Origin: Streptacidiphilus anmyonensis
GTDB lineage: Bacteria > Actinomycetota > Actinomycetes > Streptomycetales > Streptomycetaceae
DNA: 37,748 bases
Direction of reading: 5' to 3'
Assembly (NCBI RefSeq): GCF_000787855.1
Contig: NZ_BBPQ01000006.1
Span: 58,076 to 95,823, forward strand
Shown here piece after piece: positions 1-8,087 of the stretch. A model generated the notes under the pieces. It did no database searches and had not been told where the DNA came from. It was given only the letters and a program-made list of their open reading frames with translations. How positions within the stretch are numbered: the first letter of the stretch is position 1; every line of letters starts with the position of its first letter. The position numbers were made by a program, and so were the translations under genes.

Positions 1-8
1 CGGTGCAT
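1..8 (-). CDS. Possible start of a gene running off the left edge (bioD expected)
   Basis: The bioA stop codon (TGA, minus strand, 10-8) overlaps an ATG (8-6) as TGATG. Only two further codons are in the window, so the product cannot be identified. In streptomycetes bioB-bioA is commonly followed by bioD (dethiobiotin synthetase), and bioD is otherwise absent here. That is inference from gene order. Confidence 0.3.
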
Positions 9-1324
9 CAGCCCGCGGCCGCCGCCGCGCGGACGCCCGCGCACAGGGTGGCGAGGTCGGCGTCCGAGGTGACGTACGGGGGCATGGTGTAGACGAGGTC
101 GCGGAACGGCCGCAGCCACACGCCCTCACGCGCGGCGGCGGCCGTCGCCGCGCGCATGTCGACGTCGTGGTCCAGCTGCACCACGCCGATCGCGCCGAGC
201 ACCCGCACGTCCCGCACGCCGGGGAGTTCGCGTGCCGGGGCCAGGCCGGCGTCCAGTCCCGCGCCGATCCGCTTGACCTCCTGCTGCCAGTCCTGGCCCA
301 GCAGCAGGTCGATCGAGGCGTTGGCGACCGCCGTGGCCAGCGGGTTGCCCATGAACGTCGGACCGTGCGCCAGCACGGGGACCTCGCCGCGGCTGATGCC
401 CTCCGCGACGCGCGTCGTGCACAGTGCGGCGGCGAGCGTCAGGTAACCGCCCGTCAGGGCCTTGCCGACGCACATGACGTCGGGCGCGACGCCCGCGTGG
501 TCCGCGGCGAAGAGCGCGCCCGTGCGGCCGAAGCCGGTGGCGATCTCGTCGAAGACCAGCAGCACGTCGTGCGCGTCGCACAGCTCCCGCAGCACCCGCA
601 GGTACGCGGGGGAGTGGAAGCGCATGCCGCCCGCGCCCTGGACCACCGGCTCGACGATCACCGCCGCCGCCTCCGCCGCGTGGCGGGCCAGCAGCTCCTC
701 CAGGTGCGCGACGTACGCGGGTTCGACGGGAGCGTCGAAGCCGTCCGGCGGCGCGTCGGCGAAGATCTGACGCGGCAGCACCCCGGTCCACAGCTGGTGC
801 ATCCCGCCCTCGGGGTCGCACACGGACATGGGGTGGAAGGTGTCGCCGTGGTAGCCGCCGCGCCAGGTCAGCAGCCGGTGCTTCTCCGGGCGGCCCTGCG
901 AACGCCAGTACTGGAGGCACATCTTGGCCGCGACCTCGACCGAGACCGAGCCGGAGTCCGCCAGGAACACGTGCTGGAGCGGCTCCGGCGTCAGCTCGAC
1001 CAGCTTGGCCGCCAACCGGACGGCGGGCTCGTGGGTGAGCCCGCCGAACATCACGTGGCTCATCCGTCCGAGCTGGTCGCGTACCGCCTCGTCGAGGACG
1101 GGGTGCCCGTAGCCGTGGATCGCGGACCACCACGAGGACATGCCGTCGATCAGCTCGTCCCGCCCCTGCACGGGGCGGGCCAGCCGCAGCCGGACACCGC
1201 TGGCGGAGGCGACGGGGTAGGGCTCGGCCGCGCCCGGCATGGCCCCGTAGGGGTGCCAGACGTGGGCGCGGTCGAGCTCCAGCAGCCGGTCGACGTCCAT
1301 GACCTCGAAAGGCTCAGTGCTCAC
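8..1324 (-). CDS. bioA: Adenosylmethionine-8-amino-7-oxononanoate aminotransferase BioA
   Basis: PLP-dependent aminotransferase that moves an amino group from S-adenosylmethionine to 8-amino-7-oxononanoate (KAPA), giving 7,8-diaminopelargonate, the third step of biotin ring assembly in the cytoplasm. The 438-residue length is normal for the family. BioA-type signatures are visible: HVWHPYG near residue 21, [15 protein letters not shown] at about 61-75, [12 protein letters not shown], the PLP-binding [11 protein letters not shown], and CVGKALTGG, which carries the Schiff-base lysine. Start is GTG at 1324, overlapping the bioB stop as GTGA, so translation is probably coupled to bioB. No promoter of its own is seen. 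Confidence 0.96.
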   Translation of the reverse strand: MSTEPFEVMDVDRLLELDRAHVWHPYGAMPGAAEPYPVASASGVRLRLARPVQGRDELIDGMSSWWSAIHGYGHPVLDEAVRDQLGRMSHVMFGGLTHEPAVRLAAKLVELTPEPLQHVFLADSGSVSVEVAAKMCLQYWRSQGRPEKHRLLTWRGGYHGDTFHPMSVCDPEGGMHQLWTGVLPRQIFADAPPDGFDAPVEPAYVAHLEELLARHAAEAAAVIVEPVVQGAGGMRFHSPAYLRVLRELCDAHDVLLVFDEIATGFGRTGALFAADHAGVAPDVMCVGKALTGGYLTLAAALCTTRVAEGISRGEVPVLAHGPTFMGNPLATAVANASIDLLLGQDWQQEVKRIGAGLDAGLAPARELPGVRDVRVLGAIGVVQLDHDVDMRAATAAAAREGVWLRPFRDLVYTMPPYVTSDADLATLCAGVRAAAAAG

Positions 1325-2385
1325 GCGTTCGGCGGCAGGTCGGTGCCCGCACCGCGACGGCGCACGGCGACGTCGGCGTGCTCGCGGTCACGCGGCAGCG
1401 TGGCCTCGTCGGAGCCCTCCACCACGAAGCCCGCGTCGGCGATCATCTCCAGGTCGGCCTGGCCGGCCTGGCCCTCGCTGGTGAGGTAGTCGCCCAGGAA
1501 GATCGAGTTGGCGATGTGCAGCGCCAGCGGCTGGAGCGTGCGCAGGTGCACCTCGCGGCCGCCCGCGATGCGGACCTCCATGTCCGGGAAGCAGAACCGG
1601 ACCATGGCCAGGATGCGCAGGCAGCGCTGCGGGGTGAGGTTCCACTCCTTCGCCAGCGGCGTGCCCTCGAACGGGATCAGGAAGTTGACCGGCACCGAGT
1701 CCGAGTCCAGCTCGCGCAGCGCGAACACGACGTCGACCAGGTCCTTGTCGCTCTCGCCCATGCCGGCGATCAGACCGGAGCAGGCGGACAGGCCCGCTCC
1801 CTGCGCCTTCTGCACCGTGTCGACGCGGTCGGCGAAGTCGTGCGTGGAGCAGATGTCCTCGTACGTGCCCTCGGAGGTGTTCAGGTTGTGGTTGTACGCG
1901 TGGACGCCCGCGTCGCGCAGGCGCTCGGCCTGGCCGTCGGACAGGAGGCCGAGGCAGGCGCAGATCTCGACCTGCTCGTTCTCCTCCTTGATCGCCGCGA
2001 TGGTGTCGGCGACCCGGTCCACGTCCTTGTCCGTCGGACCGCGCCCGCTCGCCACGAGGCAGACCCGCTTGGCGCCACCGGCGACGCCGGCCTTGGCGGC
2101 GGCCGCGGCCTGGTCCGGCTTGAGCCAGGTGTACTTCAGGATCTCGGCCTTGGAGCCGAGCCGCTGGGAGCAGTACGAACAGTCCTCAGGGCAGAGGCCG
2201 CTCTTCAGGTTGACCAGGTAGTTGAGCTTGACGCGGCGGCCGAAGAACGCCCGGCGCACCCGGCCGGCGGCGGCGACGACGTCGAGCAGCTCGTCGTCCG
2301 TCGTGGCGAGGACGGCGAGCGCCTCCTCACGAGTGGGCATTTCGCGGTCGAGCGCCTTGGAGACGAGTGTGTCGAGCAGGTCCAT
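1321..2385 (-). CDS. bioB: Biotin synthase BioB
   Basis: Radical-SAM enzyme that inserts sulfur into dethiobiotin, the last step of biotin synthesis. The 354 residues carry the radical-SAM cluster motif CPEDCSYC (Cys 65, 69, 72). The residues expected to hold the auxiliary [2Fe-2S] cluster lie in [27 protein letters not shown] and the late Arg in RIAGGRE. The frame stays open upstream to 2691, but the start is placed at ATG 2385 because the family N-terminus begins with [12 protein letters not shown] and an AGGCAGGA ribosome site lies 8 bases before it. It is first gene of a bioB-bioA unit. No recognised biotin operator was found upstream. Confidence 0.96.
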   Translation of the reverse strand: MDLLDTLVSKALDREMPTREEALAVLATTDDELLDVVAAAGRVRRAFFGRRVKLNYLVNLKSGLCPEDCSYCSQRLGSKAEILKYTWLKPDQAAAAAKAGVAGGAKRVCLVASGRGPTDKDVDRVADTIAAIKEENEQVEICACLGLLSDGQAERLRDAGVHAYNHNLNTSEGTYEDICSTHDFADRVDTVQKAQGAGLSACSGLIAGMGESDKDLVDVVFALRELDSDSVPVNFLIPFEGTPLAKEWNLTPQRCLRILAMVRFCFPDMEVRIAGGREVHLRTLQPLALHIANSIFLGDYLTSEGQAGQADLEMIADAGFVVEGSDEATLPRDREHADVAVRRRGAGTDLPPNA

Positions 2386-2579
2386 GGCAGCGATCCTGCC
2401 TTGCCCCGATCGAGCGCCGCCATAGGGGAACCGCATAGAACATCTCACACAGTGCTGGGTGTGTTGTCCTGGATCACCCGCTTCCGACGACAATCGTCCC
2501 CGGCGAAAGCCTGTCGAATCGCTGTGTCGAGGGCTCTGGCCAGCGCAGACCCGGCTCGTTCGGACGGGCGTTTGGGCCC

Positions 2580-2585
2580 TACACT
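2580..2585 (+). promoter_or_regulatory. -10 box TACACT for the secreted protein gene
   Basis: TACACT ends 8 bases before ATG 2594, leaving room for only a base or two of untranslated leader. No convincing -35 at 17-18 bp. Confidence 0.45.
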
Positions 2586-2593
2586 CAGTCAGC

Positions 2594-3325
2594 ATGACGA
2601 CCAGCGGAGAGCCGGCTCCGGACCATCGGCCCCGCCGTACGCGCGCGCTCGCGCTGATAGGCGCGCTCGCGGTGGCCGCCGCTGTGACCACCTGGGCGGA
2701 GGTCCACTACACGGGTGGCGGCACGGGACCCGGCGGCGGCACCGGCGGCAGCGTCTCCCAGGACAGCCTCTCCTCCCCGCAGGGCGGCGACAGTGCGGCC
2801 TCGGCCGCGCCGTCGACGGTGCCGGAGTCCACCGAGATCCTCCCCGCCACGCTCGAGGTCCCCGCCGGCATCGACAACCCCACCGCCTTCCAGGCCACCC
2901 GCTACGCCCTCGGCACCTCGTCGAACTGCGCGGACGTGCTGGCCTCGAACGCCCCGGTCGGCGTCACCGCGTCCTGCCAGGGCTATGTCGCCGCCACGTA
3001 TGTGAGCTCCGACCGCACCGTGATCGCCTCGGTCACCGTCCTCGGCTACCCGGACGCCGCGACCGCGCGCCGCGCGCAACCGCTCTTCGGCGCCGCGAAC
3101 GCGGCCGGCATGGTCGCGACCTTCCGCCAGCCGACCCAGGAACTCCCGGGCGTCACCCAGGCCATCGCCACCGAGCAGCAGCGGGTCGAGCAGATCGGCC
3201 GCTTCGTCACCGTCGTGCAGACCGCGGCGGTCAACGGCGCGAACCAGACCTCCGCCGCCACCCTGGCCGCGACGCAGTACGCGCTGTCGGCGGATGTCGG
3301 GGACGCGGCGATCTGGGTCGAGTGA
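2594..3325 (+). CDS. Membrane-anchored or secreted protein of unknown function
   Basis: A 243-residue protein with a basic N-terminus (DHRPRRTR), one hydrophobic segment at about residues 16-36 (signal anchor or signal peptide), then a Gly/Ser-rich linker and an extracytoplasmic domain of about 170 residues. Two cysteines (SSNCADV and TASCQGY) could form a disulfide. The frame is open from 2459, but ATG 2594 gives a normal signal sequence and lies 8 bases after TACACT (2580-2585), a good -10, so the mRNA would be nearly leaderless. It is divergent from bioB. I recognise no family. The next gene starts 28 bases downstream on the same strand. Confidence 0.8.
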   Translation: MTTSGEPAPDHRPRRTRALALIGALAVAAAVTTWAEVHYTGGGTGPGGGTGGSVSQDSLSSPQGGDSAASAAPSTVPESTEILPATLEVPAGIDNPTAFQATRYALGTSSNCADVLASNAPVGVTASCQGYVAATYVSSDRTVIASVTVLGYPDAATARRAQPLFGAANAAGMVATFRQPTQELPGVTQAIATEQQRVEQIGRFVTVVQTAAVNGANQTSAATLAATQYALSADVGDAAIWVE

Positions 3326-3353
3326 GACCGTGGTCGAGCGGGAGGTGGATGCG

Positions 3354-3794
3354 ATGAGCGAGCCGTCGTGGACTGCGCCGGAAGGCGAGGACGCGCCACG
3401 TACCGCGTCCGAGGCCGCGCCGGTGACCGGACCCGGGCGCGCGCCCACGCCGTGGCCTGCGCCCGTGGACGTACGGGAGCCCGTGCCGGGGCTCGCGTCA
3501 GAGGGCGGGGCCGAGCCGCGAACCGCGCCCGAGGGCGCTCCGGTGACCGGATCCGGGCCCGCGCCCGTGCTCGATCCCGTGGACACGCCGAAGCTCGCGT
3601 CTGAGGGCGGGGTCGAGAGCTACTGTCCGGTGCCGGTGGCCGGTGTCGGCCCCGTGAAGGCGGAGCCCGGCGAGCCGGTGGCGGCCTGCGTGCTGTGCGA
3701 CGAGCCGACGGAGTACGCCGCTGACACCCCGGGTGCGCCGATGTGCCCGCGCTGCGAATGGCAGCAGGCCCAGCGCGGCGCCTGCTCGGGCTGA
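3354..3794 (+). CDS. Small protein with duplicated Pro/Ala-rich linker and C-terminal zinc ribbon
   Basis: A 146-residue protein of unknown function. Residues 1-100 are low-complexity (Pro, Ala, Gly, Glu), made of two related units that each contain an APVTG(P/S)G segment and end in LASEGG. The C-terminus has two CxxC knuckles, CVLC and CPRC, about 20 residues apart: a likely zinc ribbon. ATG 3354 is chosen over the open upstream frame because GGAGGT lies 7 bases before it. It follows the secreted-protein gene by 28 bases, so the two probably share a transcript. The ribbon could bind protein or nucleic acid; nothing in the sequence decides which. Confidence 0.75.
   Translation: MSEPSWTAPEGEDAPRTASEAAPVTGPGRAPTPWPAPVDVREPVPGLASEGGAEPRTAPEGAPVTGSGPAPVLDPVDTPKLASEGGVESYCPVPVAGVGPVKAEPGEPVAACVLCDEPTEYAADTPGAPMCPRCEWQQAQRGACSG
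3402..3620 (+). repeat. Two tandem ~120-bp units inside the zinc-ribbon gene
   Basis: Unit one begins at 3402 and unit two at 3522, an offset of 120 bp (40 codons, so in frame). Both share a core that includes CGGTGACCGGA and end near CTCGCGTC(A/T)GAGGGCGGGG. The second unit is shorter by deletion in its middle. They explain the repeated linker of the protein. Confidence 0.7.
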
Positions 3795-3826
3795 GCGCGT
3801 CCGGTCGGCCGCGCTGCGTGGGGGGC

Positions 3827-4729
3827 TCAGAGCGGGCCGAGCTTCGGTTCCAGGACCGCGGCCCAGTAGGCCGCCCAGTTCGGCTGGCTGCCGTCCGCGT
3901 CCGTGAAGCCGTAGCGCGGGGCCAACTCCCAGGTGGCGAGGGCCTGGCCGGACAGCTTGAGGATGTCCGGGTCGGAGGCGAGGGCCACGACCGCCCGCCC
4001 GAGGTAGGCGGGGCTCTCGGACGCCGTGAAGTCGGCGTCCACGGCCGCGCCCTCGCGCCAGTTGGCCTCCGTCACGCCGCAGACCTCCAGGACCGCCTCC
4101 GAGCGCAGGAACCCCGGCGTCAACGCCACCGCCGCCACGCCGTGTTCGCGCAGCTCGGCCGCCTGGGCGACGGCCAGCCGGATGACGGCGGCCTTGGCCT
4201 GGTCGTAGAAGAAGGAGCCCCGGTACCGCGCGGTGTTCCCGTCGGTGACCTCGACGACCAGGCCCCGTCCGCGTGCGACCAGGAGCGGCAGCGCGTGGTG
4301 ACTGGTGATCACATGCGTGTCCACGGCCCGCCGGACGAGCCGGAAGCCCTGTTCGAGATCCTGCTCCCACAGCGGGCGGTCCCACTCAGTGAGCGGGTCT
4401 CCGCCCCAGACGCAGTTGACGAGGACGTCGAGCCGACCGGACTGTTCCGCCTCGATCCGGGCGACGAGCTCCCGCACCTGCGCGGGCTCGCTGTGGTCGA
4501 CGCGGACGGGGATGCCGGTGCCGCCCGCCGCGGTGACGGCCTCGGCCGTCTCCTCGATGGTCTCCGGCCGGTCCAGGTCCGAGCGCCCGGAGGCGCGGCT
4601 GCTGCGCCCGGTGACGTAGACCGTCGCTCCGGCCGCGCCCAGCTCCACGGCGATGCCGCGTCCGCCGCCTCGGGTTCCCCCGGCGACGAGGGCGACCTGT
4701 CCTTCGAGCGGCGCTCCAGCGGTTCCCAT
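3827..4729 (-). CDS. Short-chain dehydrogenase/reductase (SDR)
   Basis: NAD(P)-dependent oxidoreductase of 300 residues. The Rossmann glycine motif is GGTRGGGRG (residues 17-25), followed by a TGRSS segment suggesting NADP. NCVWGG (105-110) replaces the usual NNAG, Thr162 sits where the catalytic Ser/Thr is expected, and Tyr175-x3-Lys179 (YDQAK) is the catalytic pair. This non-classical pattern resembles DHRS1-like SDRs. The substrate is unknown. GGAGGT lies 8 bases before ATG 4729. The gene is divergent from bioF across an AT-rich stretch with a palindrome, but nothing shows a role in biotin synthesis. Confidence 0.88.
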   Translation of the reverse strand: MGTAGAPLEGQVALVAGGTRGGGRGIAVELGAAGATVYVTGRSSRASGRSDLDRPETIEETAEAVTAAGGTGIPVRVDHSEPAQVRELVARIEAEQSGRLDVLVNCVWGGDPLTEWDRPLWEQDLEQGFRLVRRAVDTHVITSHHALPLLVARGRGLVVEVTDGNTARYRGSFFYDQAKAAVIRLAVAQAAELREHGVAAVALTPGFLRSEAVLEVCGVTEANWREGAAVDADFTASESPAYLGRAVVALASDPDILKLSGQALATWELAPRYGFTDADGSQPNWAAYWAAVLEPKLGPL

Positions 4730-4742
4730 GGGATGCGACCTC

Positions 4743-4754
4743 CATTTGTAAATG
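4743..4754. promoter_or_regulatory. AT-rich palindrome upstream of the SDR gene
   Basis: CATTT-GT-AAATG is a perfect 5-bp inverted repeat lying 14 bp upstream of the SDR start, next to the ribosome site, inside a locally AT-rich stretch (about 4741-4772) that is unusual for this genome. It is a plausible operator over the SDR promoter. A TTGAAT hexamer on the minus strand upstream may be the -35. No regulator gene is adjacent. Confidence 0.4.
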
Positions 4755-4824
4755 GCTGTTCATTAATTCAACCACGCCGACCCCGGCACGCACGGGCGCG
4801 TGAGCGATGTCGCACCGTGGTGAG

Positions 4825-4854
4825 TTGTCCCGCCCGGGGCCGAGCTGACAGGGT
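4825..4854 (+). promoter_or_regulatory. Leaderless promoter of bioF
   Basis: TTGTCC (4825-4830) and CAGGGT (4849-4854) are separated by 18 bp, and the -10 ends six bases before ATG 4861. No ribosome-binding site is present, so bioF is probably read from a leaderless mRNA. Confidence 0.5.
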
Positions 4855-4860
4855 CGGCGC

Positions 4861-6027
4861 ATGACCATCGCCACCGCGGACCCGTTCGCCTGGATCGACA
4901 GCGCCGCCGAGCAGCGCCGCAGCGCCGGGCTGGTGCGGACGCTGCGTCCCCGTCCCGCCGTCGGCGACGTGCTGGACCTCGCGAGCAACGACTACCTCGG
5001 CCTGACCCACGACCCCCGTGTCACCGGGGCGGCGGCCGACGCGGCGCTGCGCTGGGGCGGCGGGTCCACCGGCTCGCGTCTGGTCACCGGGACCACCGAG
5101 CTGCACGTGGAACTGGAGAACGAGCTCGCCGAGTTCTGCGGGGCAGAGGCCGCGCTCGTCTTCTCCTCCGGCTACACCGCGAACCTCGCCGCGCTGACCG
5201 CGCTGACCGGCCCCGGCGCGCTCATCGTCTCCGACGCGCTCAACCACGCCTCGCTGATCGACGGTTGCCGCCTCTCCCGGGCCCGCATCGCGCGGGCCGC
5301 CCACCGGCAGCCGGACGCGTTCCGCGCCGAGTTGGCCTCGCGCGGCGAGGAGCGGGCGATCGCCGTCAGCGACACCGTCTTCTCCGTCGACGGCGACGCT
5401 GCGCCGCTGGGCGAGCTCGCGGCGGTCTGCCGCGACCACGGCGCGGCGCTGGTCGTGGACGACGCCCACGGCCTCGGTGTGCTCGGCCCCGGCGGGGCGG
5501 GCGCGACGGCCGCGGCCGGGCTCGCGGGCGCGCCCGACGTGGTGACGACGGTGACCCTCTCCAAGTCGCTCGCCTCGCAGGGCGGCGCGGTTCTCGGCCC
5601 GCGCCGGGTCATCGAGCACCTGGTGCAGTCGGCGCGCACCTTCATCTTCGACACCGGCCTCGCCCCGGCGGCGGCGGGCGCCGCGCTCGGCGCATTGCGT
5701 GTGCTGCGCGCGGAACCGGCTCGCGCACAGCGCGCCCGGGAGGTCGCCCACGCGCTCTCGACCGCGCTGCGGGCGGAGGGCCTCAAGGCGAGCGTCCCGG
5801 ACGCGGCCGTGGTCGGCGTCCGCGCGCCCTCCCCGGAGACGGCGCTGGCCTGGGCGACGGAGCTGCGCACCCGCGGCCTCGGCGTCGGCTGCTTCCGCCC
5901 GCCGTCGGTCCCCGACCGCTTCTCCCGCCTCCGTCTTACCGCCCGCGCGGACCTGACGGACACCCAGATCGCCTGGGCCGTCCGCCTCATCGCCGAGACC
6001 GCCCCCGAAGGGGCGCACGCGCTGTAG
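4861..6027 (+). CDS. bioF: 8-amino-7-oxononanoate synthase BioF
   Basis: PLP enzyme of the alpha-oxoamine synthase family that condenses pimeloyl thioester with L-alanine to give 8-amino-7-oxononanoate, the substrate of BioA. Length 388 residues is typical. Visible motifs: ASNDYLGL (41-48), GSTGSRLVTG (68-77), the cofactor-stacking region SDALNHASLIDG (124-135), VDDAHGLGVLG (199-209), and TLSKS with the PLP lysine K235. It is separated from bioBA by three genes and faces the other way, so it is a separate unit completing the same pathway. No Shine-Dalgarno is seen before the ATG. Confidence 0.95.
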   Translation: MTIATADPFAWIDSAAEQRRSAGLVRTLRPRPAVGDVLDLASNDYLGLTHDPRVTGAAADAALRWGGGSTGSRLVTGTTELHVELENELAEFCGAEAALVFSSGYTANLAALTALTGPGALIVSDALNHASLIDGCRLSRARIARAAHRQPDAFRAELASRGEERAIAVSDTVFSVDGDAAPLGELAAVCRDHGAALVVDDAHGLGVLGPGGAGATAAAGLAGAPDVVTTVTLSKSLASQGGAVLGPRRVIEHLVQSARTFIFDTGLAPAAAGAALGALRVLRAEPARAQRAREVAHALSTALRAEGLKASVPDAAVVGVRAPSPETALAWATELRTRGLGVGCFRPPSVPDRFSRLRLTARADLTDTQIAWAVRLIAETAPEGAHAL

Positions 6028-6051
6028 GCCAAGCCCGCCGGGGCGGGGGCC
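6027..6051. terminator. Hairpin between bioF and the TetR gene
   Basis: CCCGCC (6034-6039) pairs with GGCGGG (6042-6047), with outer GGCC pairs, in the 42-base gap between the convergent bioF and TetR genes. The loop is very tight and there is no T-run. Confidence 0.4.
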
Positions 6052-6069
6052 GACGGGCCTTCCGGCGCG

Positions 6070-6645
6070 TCAGCGCGTCAGCTCCGTCAGGTGGCGGTCG
6101 ACGACCGCCCGCATCAGGGCGGGCGTCGCGCGGTCGGGGCGCATGACCGCGTGGAGGACCAGGCCGTCGATGAGGGCGTAGAGGCGTTCGACCTCCGCCT
6201 CCCGGCCCGGGTGGTCCGGCAGGAGCGCGTCGGTGAGCTGCCCGCACACGGATTCCAGCGCGTCGTAGCTCGCGTCGCGCAGCGCGCGCAGCGCGGGGTC
6301 GACCTGGGCGCGGGTGGTGAACGCCAGCCAGACCTCCGCCTCGGCGCGGCGTTCCGCGTCGAGCGGGAGCAGTTCCTCGATCACTCGGCGGACGGCCGTC
6401 GCCGTGTCGGGGTCGGGTTCGACCGCTTCGACCCGCGCCCGGACGCGGTCGAGGACGAGCTGCATGGCGAAGGCGAGGACCTCCGCCTGGGTGGCGAAGT
6501 AGTGGCGCAGGGAGCCGGGGGAGAGGCCGGCCTCGGCGGCGACGGTGCGGACGGAGACGCCGTCGAGGCCGCTGCGGCGGACGACGCGCCAGACGGCCGC
6601 CGCCACCGACGCGCGGCGTTCCTCGGGATCCACGATCTTGGGCAC
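6070..6645 (-). CDS. TetR-family regulator (BetI-like)
   Basis: A 191-residue one-component repressor. The N-terminal helix-turn-helix spans about residues 10-55, with VRTVAAEAGLSPGSLRHYF as the DNA-reading part; this form with SLRHYF is typical of the BetI-like branch. The C-terminal two-thirds is the helical ligand-binding and dimer domain. The start is GTG 6645: minus-strand TACAAA ends six bases before it and there is no ribosome site, so the transcript is probably leaderless. The gene is divergent from a small membrane-protein gene, and two identical operator-like elements lie between them, so it most likely represses both. The ligand cannot be told. Confidence 0.9.
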   Translation of the reverse strand: MPKIVDPEERRASVAAAVWRVVRRSGLDGVSVRTVAAEAGLSPGSLRHYFATQAEVLAFAMQLVLDRVRARVEAVEPDPDTATAVRRVIEELLPLDAERRAEAEVWLAFTTRAQVDPALRALRDASYDALESVCGQLTDALLPDHPGREAEVERLYALIDGLVLHAVMRPDRATPALMRAVVDRHLTELTR

Positions 6646-6651
6646 GCACTT

Positions 6652-6657
6652 TTTGTA
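6652..6657 (-). promoter_or_regulatory. -10 box of the TetR gene
   Basis: Minus-strand TACAAA, six bases before GTG 6645 and directly next to operator 6658-6670, which would therefore occupy the -10/-35 spacer. Confidence 0.45.
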
Positions 6658-6670
6658 GCACAGTCGTACC
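6658..6670. promoter_or_regulatory. TetR operator, copy 1
   Basis: GCACAGTCGTACC, the exact reverse complement of the element at 6700-6712. Each copy is itself an imperfect palindrome (GGTAC-GACT-GTGCC in the other orientation), as expected for a TetR dimer site. The centres are 42 bp apart, close to four DNA turns. Confidence 0.7.
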
Positions 6671-6681
6671 GGAAACCGTGT

Positions 6682-6687
6682 TAGCGT
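6682..6687 (+). promoter_or_regulatory. -10 box TAGCGT for the small membrane-protein gene
   Basis: TAGCGT lies between the two operators. Transcription would begin near 6694, just ahead of operator copy 2, so a bound repressor would block it. Confidence 0.4.
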
Positions 6688-6699
6688 GGGGAGTGATTT

Positions 6700-6712
6700 G
6701 GTACGACTGTGC
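6700..6712. promoter_or_regulatory. TetR operator, copy 2
   Basis: GGTACGACTGTGC, the 13-bp perfect inverse of 6658-6670. It sits just downstream of the predicted start of transcription of the rightward gene. Confidence 0.7.
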
Positions 6713-6745
6713 CAGAAAAACCTCGGAAGGGGCGGAGGCCGGACC

Positions 6746-7303
6746 GTGCTCTACCTGCTGATCGCGGGGTGCGAGATCGCCTTCTGGGTGGTGCTCTGCG
6801 CCGCGCTGCTCGTCCGCTACCCGCTGCGGCGGCCCCGCGCCGGCGCCCTGCTGCTGTTCGCCCTTCCGGTGATCGACTTCGCGCTGTTCGTGGCCGCGCT
6901 CGTCGACCTCGCCCGCGGGGCGGCGCCGACCCAGGCGCACGCGCTCGCCGCGGTGTACGTCGGCGCGTCCCTCACCTTCGGCACCGCCATGGTGCGCTGG
7001 GCGGACGTCCGCTTCGCGGCCCGGTTCGGCACGCCGGAGGAGGCCGAGGCCGCCGCCGGCCACCGCCCGCCCAAGCGTGGGCCCGCGCACGCCGCGCACG
7101 AGCGACGGATGTGGCTGCGCCACCTGCTCGCCTGGAGCATCGGCGCGCTCCTGGTGGCCCTGGACGTGGCCGTCATCGGCGACGTCCAGCGCGCGCGGCC
7201 GCTGCTGAACTGGATGGGCGGCTGGGGCGTGATCCTCGCGATCGACTTCGTCTGGTCGTTCAGCTACACCCTGTTCCCGCGCCGGGCGCGCGCAGGGGAG
7301 TGA
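6746..7303 (+). CDS. Small integral membrane protein, YmcC-like
   Basis: A 185-residue protein with about five hydrophobic segments (near residues 3-22, 30-52, 60-82, 125-145 and 155-175) and a loop containing TFGTAMVRWADVRFA, which recalls YmcC-type membrane proteins; that assignment is from memory of the pattern. GTG 6746 is preferred over the GTG at 6686 because GGAGG lies 7 bases before it and the shorter form starts directly with a membrane segment. The divergent TetR gene and paired operators indicate it is the main target of that repressor. Role unknown; a stress or efflux-linked role is only a guess. Confidence 0.75.
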   Translation: MLYLLIAGCEIAFWVVLCAALLVRYPLRRPRAGALLLFALPVIDFALFVAALVDLARGAAPTQAHALAAVYVGASLTFGTAMVRWADVRFAARFGTPEEAEAAAGHRPPKRGPAHAAHERRMWLRHLLAWSIGALLVALDVAVIGDVQRARPLLNWMGGWGVILAIDFVWSFSYTLFPRRARAGE

Positions 7304-7425
7304 TGATCTCGTCGACCAGCCATCGCGCCGCGCCGGGCGTCGACCGGGCCACGATGGTGGCCCTGGCCGACGCCCTGGGGCGTAGGGCTGGTCGAACGCC
7401 GAGGCAGGCCGGAGGCGCCGTCTGA
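7303..7425 (+). CDS. Very small reading frame coupled to the membrane-protein gene
   Basis: A 40-codon frame whose ATG overlaps the preceding stop as TGATG. The first 26 codons have the high third-position G/C of real genes here, then the bias breaks down (CGT, AGG, GCT, GGT, CGA). It ends 8 bases before the convergent NlpC/P60 stop. It could be a short coupled peptide or the decayed start of a lost gene. Confidence 0.25.
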   Translation: MISSTSHRAAPGVDRATMVALADALGRRAGRTPRQAGGAV

Positions 7426-7432
7426 GCCCGGC

Positions 7433-8074
7433 TCAGCTCACCCGGCCGAACCAGACCGAGCGGGTCCAGATCCGCTCCAGCCTGACGTAGCTGCCGGGGC
7501 GCGGCGCGTGCCAGACCTCCCAGTGGCCGGCGTAGATGCCGACGTGGTAGACGTCCGAGCCGTAGTGGAAGAAGACCAGGTCGCCCGGACGCAACTGCGA
7601 GTAGGAGATGTGCCGGACGCGGTTGTACTGCGCCTGCGCGGTCCGCGGCAGGGGGCGGCCGACGCGGCGGAACGCGTAGTACGTCAGGCCCGAGCAGTCG
7701 AACGCGTTGGGGCCGGTCGCGCCCCAGCGGTAGGGGTCGCCGTGCTTGGACTGGGCGACGTTCAGGGCCCGCTGCCCTATCGTCAGGGCGCCGGCGTGGG
7801 CGTCGGGCGCGGTCGCGACCGTGCCGCCGAGGAGGACGCCGGTGGTGGCGAGGGTGGTGATCCCGGCCTTCAGCCGCCGGGTGTGCCCGACGTGCCCGGT
7901 CTGCTGGGTCTGCCGGGTCTGCTTGGTCCGATCGGCGCTCGGGTGCCTGCCGGTGTTCACACCGTGGCCCTCGGGGCGGCACGCGTGCCGGCCCCGGCTC
8001 TGCCCGTTGCGGTGCTTCTGGTTCTGGATCTGGTTCAGGGCAGGGTGATGCGCGGAATCATTGGACGCGGACAT
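7433..8074 (-). CDS. Secreted NlpC/P60 cell-wall hydrolase
   Basis: Peptidoglycan endopeptidase expected to cut stem peptides outside the cell. The 213 residues have a long polar N-terminus rich in His, Gln and Arg (1-66), a signal-like hydrophobic stretch at about 67-94 ending PDAHA, then a single NlpC/P60 domain. The catalytic triad is visible: Cys127 in FDCSGL, His177 in YHVGIY, and His189 as third residue. It lacks LysM or SH3 binding modules. The leader from 8227 to 8088 is a c-di-AMP riboswitch, so expression should fall when c-di-AMP is high, linking wall remodelling to germination or osmotic state. GGAAGGG lies 6 bases before ATG 8074. Confidence 0.9.
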   Translation of the reverse strand: MSASNDSAHHPALNQIQNQKHRNGQSRGRHACRPEGHGVNTGRHPSADRTKQTRQTQQTGHVGHTRRLKAGITTLATTGVLLGGTVATAPDAHAGALTIGQRALNVAQSKHGDPYRWGATGPNAFDCSGLTYYAFRRVGRPLPRTAQAQYNRVRHISYSQLRPGDLVFFHYGSDVYHVGIYAGHWEVWHAPRPGSYVRLERIWTRSVWFGRVS

Positions 8075-8087
8075 GCGAAGCCCTTCC

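Noticed and set aside
2446-2463. CACAC/GTGTG inverted repeat upstream of bioB as a biotin operator
   Set aside because: Arms are only five bases and it does not resemble the BirA or BioQ sites I know. It remains possible but unsupported.
2386-2691. A longer bioB starting at 2691
   Set aside because: The extra 102 residues match nothing in biotin synthases and overlap the divergent secreted-protein gene and its promoter.
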